From Epiperipatus broadwayi (taxonomy: Eukaryota > Onychophora > Udeonychophora > Euonychophora > Peripatidae), in NCBI GenBank assembly GCA_028023455.1, contig JAQFVV010006221.1, positions 9,343,011 through 9,407,010 of the forward strand: DNA of 64,000 nt, given 5' to 3'. Position 1 is the first letter of the stretch. Each line of letters starts with the position of its first letter. The notes below the pieces were generated by a model, which was given only the letters and a program-made list of their open reading frames with translations, was not told the origin of the DNA and made no database searches. Shown here one piece after another: positions 58,160-64,000 of this stretch. The position numbers and the translations under genes are program-made.

Positions 58160-58500
58160 AATCCAAATAGAAGCTATTTTACATGTATTATCACATTTAT
58201 TAATACAATCTGGTCTTTTAAGGATCCAAATGGCTTCTCCTATATTATTGGAAAGTATAACATTTGTATAGGATTCTGATGTTAGAGAAATCAATAGTAT
58301 GACCCATGTATATGTATAGATTGAGAGTGCTGATGGTGGTGAGTTCAGCTTAATTGCATTAAGATGTTCATTTCTTATAACACTGATGTGATGATTGCTT
58401 ATACCCACATAAAAAGCTTAACAGATGTTGCACGACATATCATAAACTTCACAAACAGGCTTCAGGAGTAATTCTATTTTCAAGCTTGGATAGAATGATA
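58160..58500 (-). pseudogene. PLE GIY-YIG endonuclease fragment
   Basis: The minus strand reads CEVYDMSCNIC, FYVGISNHHISVIRNEHLNA and IKLNSPPSA, then KRPDCINKCDNTCKIA. YDMSC/FYVGIS followed by RNEHLNAIK has the layout of the PLE GIY-YIG domain. Neither an RT part nor an end structure is seen. Confidence 0.5.
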
Positions 58501-59516
58501 CTAATTTTTTTATAAGTAGTATATGTTGTTTTTATAGTATAATGTTTTAAAATACATCCAATGTTGTCTGAAATTTCTTTTATATAAGAAATATAAACTC
58601 TAATAGTTATTTTTATTTTTTCAATTTTTATTTTCGTTGTTTAGGGCTTGAATTAAGGTTTAGTATATAAATGTATTGTTAAAAGGCAAAACTTAAAAAC
58701 AAATTTCAAATCGCTTTTTTCAATACTAACATTTACAGTTCTTTAACAATTAAATAACAATAGTAGAAAGTATAATTAAAACAATTTTTTTAGTAATGCT
58801 AATAAAAACAATAAGTGAAATTACACACACACACACATATAAATACATTTCATAGTGTAAAAACATTAAAAATTCTATGATAGCACACATTACTATATAT
58901 ACATAGAGAATTCAATTAGAATATCTATAATTTGTGGACAAAATTACAAAGGTGATCTAAATATATATGAAGTAAGTGGTGCTATATATATTCTTCAAGA
59001 TCTGGAATGTATATGATAAGTGAAGTGATTGTTTTGCTTCAGTTTGCTGCAAAACACTGTTTTCATCGACTAAATGATTGTAATCAAACATATGACTATA
59101 TTTTAATTTTTACTTATATATGGCAGTCACAACAAGGATAGAAAAAAATTTCTGCCATTGAAACAAAAAAAAATCTCGAATTTTTTTTTATGTAAACGTA
59201 TTGATTATGGCAGTAAATAACATTTTTCTTTTTACTTTAAGAGACTTTTGTACTTCATATTGTCACACATTTGTTTATCGTAAAATAAGATATTTATTTT
59301 ATAATATTTTTTTTTTTTTATAAATATGTTATTCCTTTCTAAATGTTGCAAACTTACAAGGTGAAAGATAATATTTAAAAACCAGATGTACCTGGCCTAA
59401 GTAGGCCATAGTTTTTTTTAATTGGTAGCTTTATCAATTTTTTTAAAGATTTAATGTAAATTGAACAAAAGATTTTAATATTATATAAATAAATATGAAA
59501 ATTGTACATGGGCTTT
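58501..59516. other. AT-rich interval, nothing identified
   Basis: A short (CA)n run lies at 58823-58836. No other supported feature. Confidence 0.4.
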
Positions 59517-59712
59517 TGAGGTCACTGTTTTGACTTCAATTGTATGCTAACCAAAATTAAATGTAAATATGGTATTATAATATTTATTTTCTCCCCTCAG
59601 TAAATATCACATTGCAAACATGAATTTATATACTGTAATCATATTTTTTTAATGATTTAAATACTATACCTCTAATTAAAAGCACATGTACTGATTTTTT
59701 TCTGAATATTTT
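59517..59712 (+). repeat. Dispersed repeat R1, copy 2
   Basis: It aligns with 1232-1440 (GCTAACCAAAATTAAATG, CAAACATGAATTTATATACT, GTAATCATATT, CATGTACTGATTTTTTTCTG). Confidence 0.55.
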
Positions 59713-60207
59713 TTATTAATGGCAAAATTATTATTTTCTTCACATAAAACAATATTTTTTTAATTGGTTATGAATTTGACATGTGACAGTCTTATGAACA
59801 AACATACCTTCACCAATCAGACAACAGTAAAAATAGGGATTGTATATATATATAGAAATTTATTACTGTTTTTTTTTAAATTTTATTTTTAAAAATATTT
59901 TAAATAAAAATGTGCTAAAAATAATCTAACTGAAGGCCACATATATAAAAAAGAAAATTGATATATAAGAAAGATCATTATAGAAAAATAATGGATAGCA
60001 AAAGAATAACCTTTTCAAGTAAATAAATTAATAGTATATATATTTAAAATAAAATTAAAGGATACAAAATTTTGTAATAAATACTTATAAATTAATAAAG
60101 CTGTTTATACTTATCTGCCATTTCAATTTTTTAATTTTAATACAGTCACTATTTAATTCATGATATATTTTATAATTAATCTATAAAAATAGTATATTAA
60201 AAATTAA

Positions 60208-60497
60208 AAGCATGTGAAGTGCTTGAAAGAGAAGCTATAGAGAGTGCAAAAAATATTAAAACGCTAAGCACTTTCGAGGCCATTTGCCTCATATTCATAG
60301 CAATAATGTGAAATGCAGAACAGAGAAATAAAGACAATATGCAAAGTATATGCAAATGTTGGGCTATCTAAATCATTTGCATATACTTTGCATATTGCCT
60401 TTATTTCTCTGTCCTGCATTTCACATTATTGCTATAAATATGAGGCAAACGGCCTCAAAAACTCTATAGCTTCTCTTTCAAGCATTTCACATGCTTT
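60208..60497. repeat. Foldback with PLE-A tail motif in both arms
   Basis: Arms of about 125-140 bp mirror each other (AAATGCAGAACAGAGAAATA / TATTTCTCTGTCCTGCATTT). The left arm in minus orientation carries GCTATGAATATGAGGCAAAT, GGCCTCGAAAGTGCTTAGC with a 5-bp hairpin GAGGC/GCCUC and GAAAG. The right arm has a decayed version (ATAAATATGAGG, GGCCTCAAAAAC). It is thus an inverted pair of PLE-A terminal pieces without coding sequence. Confidence 0.75.
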
Positions 60498-60499
60498 TA

Positions 60500-61254
60500 A
60501 TTTATATATTATAATATCGAGAGAGAAGTTTAAAATTCCTAATATTTTAAAAATAGTATATGCAACTCCTAAACAGAGACTAAAAAAAAATCATTAAAGA
60601 ACAAAGATTAAATTTTCAGTCTTAATTTTTTTAAAAAGATTACACTGAATTTTTAGGGGGAAGAAGAAAGAAATTACTAAATAAGTTGAAATGCATTTTA
60701 ATTAAGGATGTAAAAAGAGAGATTCAACCTGTAAAAGTAAATTATTGCTTTAATTATTTTTGTACTGATATCAAAATAAGCATAAAATAGATTTTAACAT
60801 TTTATATTGTTATTAATAAAATTAATTTATGTAGTATATAGAAAGTATTACCACATGCACACACATATATAATTATAAATAGTGAAATTAATGTTTATTT
60901 AAATTTTCAGCAAAGTTTGAGTGCTTTTTTTTTAAAAAGCAGAACATTTATAATGAAGAGATAAAAAAATATTTCTGAAATCTAGAAAATTCATAAATTA
61001 AAAAAGCTCTGAAACCAGAAAGTTCAAATTAATAGTATTTTAACTACTCTCTATGATGAATTTCAACCAAAGGGTGGATGGTTTATATAATCCAATTAAC
61101 TATTAACACATAATATAAAATTTAAAGCACTTTTGAAATTTTTTTTTAAAAAAAATACTATTTTAAATAAAATTTCATATATGCATATTTGTGTATATAT
61201 TATTTTAAATGTTTCCATCATATTCTATTTACAAAACTTACATTTGATTATATG
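60500..61254. other. AT-rich interval, nothing identified
   Basis: No supported feature. Confidence 0.4.
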
Positions 61255-61430
61255 CATTCATAATGAGAGGGGATTTGAACACAGATTTTCAAAATCTCTT
61301 CAGTCACTCATACATGACCCCATACATGCTAAAAAGATAAATGATTTCCAATGTACATATTTTGTTCTTAACTAGCACTCATCAGTGGGTCTGGAAGCAC
61401 TCATCAGTGGGTCTGGATCATAATCTCCCA
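61255..61430 (-). mobile_element. F1 element copy f, strongly decayed
   Basis: GAACACAGATTTTCAAAATC, AAAAAGATAAATGATTTCCA and AGCACTCATCAGTGGGTCTG follow the F1 order in minus orientation. The hammerhead core CUGAUGA survives but GAAA reads GAACAAAA. AGCACTCATCAGTGGGTCTG is duplicated in tandem (61373 and 61395). Confidence 0.6.
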
Positions 61431-61437
61431 CACATAT

Positions 61438-62185
61438 TGTGACAGAATGGGTTCGAACCCAGTCACAAATAATATTATAGGTGATGGTAATTAAACGTAT
61501 ATGTAGATGTATATATAAATTTAATTTTATTACATGGTGGTTATATAATACACAAATGAGGTATATGTGCATGTGATACACAAATGAGGTATATGTGCAT
61601 GTGATGAATGTGTGTGTGAATGGGTTTGGAAGTTGAAAAGATAAAAATGAGATTTTTATTTCATATTATAAAAGCCTAGAAGTTTCCATCAGACATGGAA
61701 TTTTACTTTCTTTTGTTTACAATAAAAGCAGTGATAAAAGTTTTTCACACGTCAACCAAAATCTGGTTAGGCAGCATTGGAAACAGGAAGTGAGATCAAA
61801 AGAAATTTTTAGAATGAATGGAGGGGACTATAAAAGAGATGCACTCAGAATTCTCTTGCCTTGTCCCTGCAGAGTTTTAGCCATCAACAGTTTTCAAACT
61901 TACATAATGGCAGATCAAAAGGAAGTATTGGAATAAGAGCATAACGTGTTGGATTCAAACCCCTAATTTCAACTAACTGCAGCTGCTTCATCCAACAGTA
62001 CCAAGATGCCTCGGAATAAAGCATAATTACCAATGTCGGAACCAAAGCAGAGCCTCATCAAACAATGGCTACATGGATGCAAAGATCAGGAATCCTCGCA
62101 GTGAATTTCGTGTTTATTACCTGCGATGACCGAAACTCTCATAAATAAATAAATATTCCTCCACAATTTCCCTGGGAAAATTTAG
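61438..62185 (+). mobile_element. LTR-like block with palindromic 5' end
   Basis: It starts TGTGACAGAATGGGTTCGAA and closes as a palindrome ending GTCACA at 61467. It then has TATAAAAG at 61829-61836 followed by GATGCACTCAGAATTC, AATAAA at 62015-62020 and AAATAAATAAATA near 62143. The order fits an LTR (U3, TATA box, start, poly(A) signal). No gag or pol follows and no TSD was found. A 28-bp tandem duplication (ACACAAATGAGGTATATGTG) lies at about 61550-61604. Confidence 0.45.
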
Positions 62186-62189
62186 GTAA

Positions 62190-64000
62190 AGAACTTTACA
62201 TTTTGATTTTTTTATGAGAAAGAAATTGTTAATCATTTATCATAAATGAATATGACAATCCAATTAACTTAATAAAGAAACTTTCTTAAATTCTTATTTT
62301 TGCGGACATTAATAGCGCAAGTAGTATAGGAGGTCATGTGGAATAAACTCTTTCTATCGACTTTCACTACTGATTTATTTGTAATAAACATATTAAGAAA
62401 GAATGTTGCATGTGTGTATCAAAATGACAGAGCATTAATTATAATTATGTTTAAAAGGGTTGAGGGTTGAGTTATATTTGTTTTATCTTAAAGATCAAAA
62501 GAATAATAATGGTCTTTGGAAGCATTTAAATAAAATCTGATTTGATAGTGAAACTCTAGAAATTGTTATTGTGACATTTTCTTTATATATATATTTTTTA
62601 TGTGTTTCAAAACTCTTACTCCCATTCGCATCTACTCCTGGCCGTGATGTCACCCGACCATGAGACTGAGTTAGCTGATGGTCAAAAACTTCCCTCATAT
62701 TCATTAAGATAGTGGTTCTTGTTGATAATATATTCACTTTGCGTAATATATTCGTATAAAATTGGCGCTTGGAGTCCTATGGATGACCATAAATACGCGT
62801 TGGAAATATATTACAGTTAATGAGAACAAATTCATAAGATGTTTTGATCAACAATATTAAAGTCAAAACAGTTTTAGTTAAATATACATATGTAGGCATG
62901 TATGTTTTCTGTGTCGTAAGTGTATTAGGTAAGTTTATTATATAGCGAGGAGGGTGTTTTGTTACAATGATGACCCAACTAAAGGGCTTCAAAGAGAGTA
63001 GAGGGGAATGGGGGAAATTATGAGTGTTCAGTAGTAAATAAGTTAAGAGTAAAGGAACAAATATAATAATCATTTAAATTTTGAAAGAAGTAATCGTGTT
63101 AGATTAAATCGTCATTCTGTCCAGAATGAATCAAGCTTAGAATTTGATTACAATTGCTGACTTTAAAGAAATTCAACTAATAAATGGATTAAAGTTATAT
63201 TTTAGGTATGATTTTTATCAAGTGTTTCACTAGTAATTCCAGAAATACATTAACAAATCGATAGTTGTTTGTATTATTATTGAGGAAAATGTTTATATTT
63301 TAGATGAATAATTCCAACAAATCATTAAAAAAAAAAATTGAAGTGTGTTGTTATTTTTAAATACATATCTTTATCAAGCGTTTCAATGTTAGTTTCAGAA
63401 ATCCATTTAACAAAGTGATGTTTGTTTATATTATTATGGGAAAAATGTTTATATTTTTGAATAGATAATTCAAACGTGAATGACATTAAATAAATTAAAT
63501 AACTGAAACTACAGTTTTATATATATATCGCTCAAATCATTTTAAATAAATTAAAGTACATGTTTTTTTTAAAAATATATATATCTCAAGAAATAACCAT
63601 CTTCTCATTTCGTGTTATGCAATAGGCCAAGAATATGTAATCCGTTATCTTTTACTGGTCAAATTTAGTGAGGTTTCAAGAATTAAATAGATAGAGAAAC
63701 TATGGTGGAGGCTAACAAGAAGGCAGTGCAGTGTGTTGGGGTTGGAGAATGGAGTCTGAGACGTCTAACCAGAAATAAAAAAACCAAAGAAATAAATGAA
63801 AATATATAAGGGTGAGAGAGATCGAGAAGGAAGGAAATAAGATGTTTAAAATACAGATATTCAAAGGGCAAAAGAGGGAAAAGCCTGGAGAATATCTAAA
63901 AAGCTTAAAAAGATTCTTTTGCAGATATGATATGGGGGAATGTGATAAAATAATAGTGGTCCACAGCCATCTGCAGGAGCACACCTGGGATTGGTGGGGG
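62190..64000. other. Unassigned interval to the window end
   Basis: AT-rich with a few more balanced stretches (62600-62770; 63690-64000). No recognisable domain, repeat end or RNA was found. Open frames here lack conserved features. Confidence 0.4.

Noticed and set aside
62495-62737. Open frame with SHGRVTSRPGVDANG
   Set aside because: More GC-rich and gene-like at first sight, but no domain, no neighbouring exon signals and no second copy are visible.
63683-64000. Overlapping open frames at the window end
   Set aside because: Translations are low in conserved features and the region is cut by the window edge; nothing can be claimed.

Overview
The window is animal (metazoan), very AT-rich nuclear DNA with no intact host gene that I can recognise. 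What can be read is almost entirely transposable-element sequence at different stages of decay. Penelope-like elements (PLEs) and small non-autonomous elements carrying hammerhead-ribozyme (HHR) motifs dominate. The invertebrate-like mix (RTE-type LINEs ending in TGATGAT tails, PLEs with GIY-YIG endonucleases, a ZBED/hAT transposon, tRNA-derived SINEs, a UHRF1 retro-pseudogene) and the base composition suggest an AT-rich invertebrate. I cannot name the phylum from sequence alone.

Layout. 1-1.1 kb: 3' half of an RTE-type LINE. 4.6 kb: tRNA-derived SINE with perfect 13-bp target-site duplications (TSDs). 6.7 kb: RTE tail on the minus strand. 7.4-7.9 kb: first HHR-bearing element (family F1). 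10 kb: hAT MITE. 11.1-13.3 kb: decayed ZBED-type hAT transposase, minus strand. 14.6-18.3 kb: two head-to-head copies of one PLE family (PLE-B), the right one split by an F1 element. 20.9-21.5 kb: family F2 element holding a piece of a LINE zinc-knuckle ORF. 22.8-24.3 kb: F2 inverted dimer nested inside an F1-like element. 25.4-26.7 kb: intronless UHRF1-like retro-pseudogene, minus strand. 27.0-35.2 kb: three pieces of a second PLE family (PLE-C), interrupted by a 2-kb LTR-like element and a TTAA-flanked piggyBac-like MITE, followed by a 369-bp foldback. 36-45 kb: several tails of a third PLE family (PLE-A) interleaved with F1 and F2 elements and foldbacks. 45.7 kb: second SINE. 46.4 kb: near-perfect hairpin. 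47.3-48.9 kb: poly(A)-ended retrocopy-like tract split by the F3 HHR inverted dimer. 52.2-54.2 kb: the best preserved PLE-A copy, with a changed catalytic motif. 56.4-58.0 kb: Tigger/pogo-like DNA element. 60.2 kb: foldback. 61.4-62.2 kb: LTR-like block. The rest is AT-rich sequence in which I see nothing identifiable.

How the parts fit together. The PLEs encode a reverse transcriptase plus GIY-YIG endonuclease. The short F1, F2 and F3 elements encode no protein but each carries a type I hammerhead core (CUGANGA, stem II, GAAA, very short palindromic stem III, UH cleavage site, stem I). They are flanked by variable 12-22 bp TSDs and mostly arranged as inverted, partly duplicated copies. This fits animal 'retrozymes', or PLE terminal repeats moved in trans by PLE machinery. 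Three sequence-unrelated HHR families with intact or nearly intact cores, plus weaker HHR-like motifs in PLE tails, make this ribozyme-element community the main point of interest.
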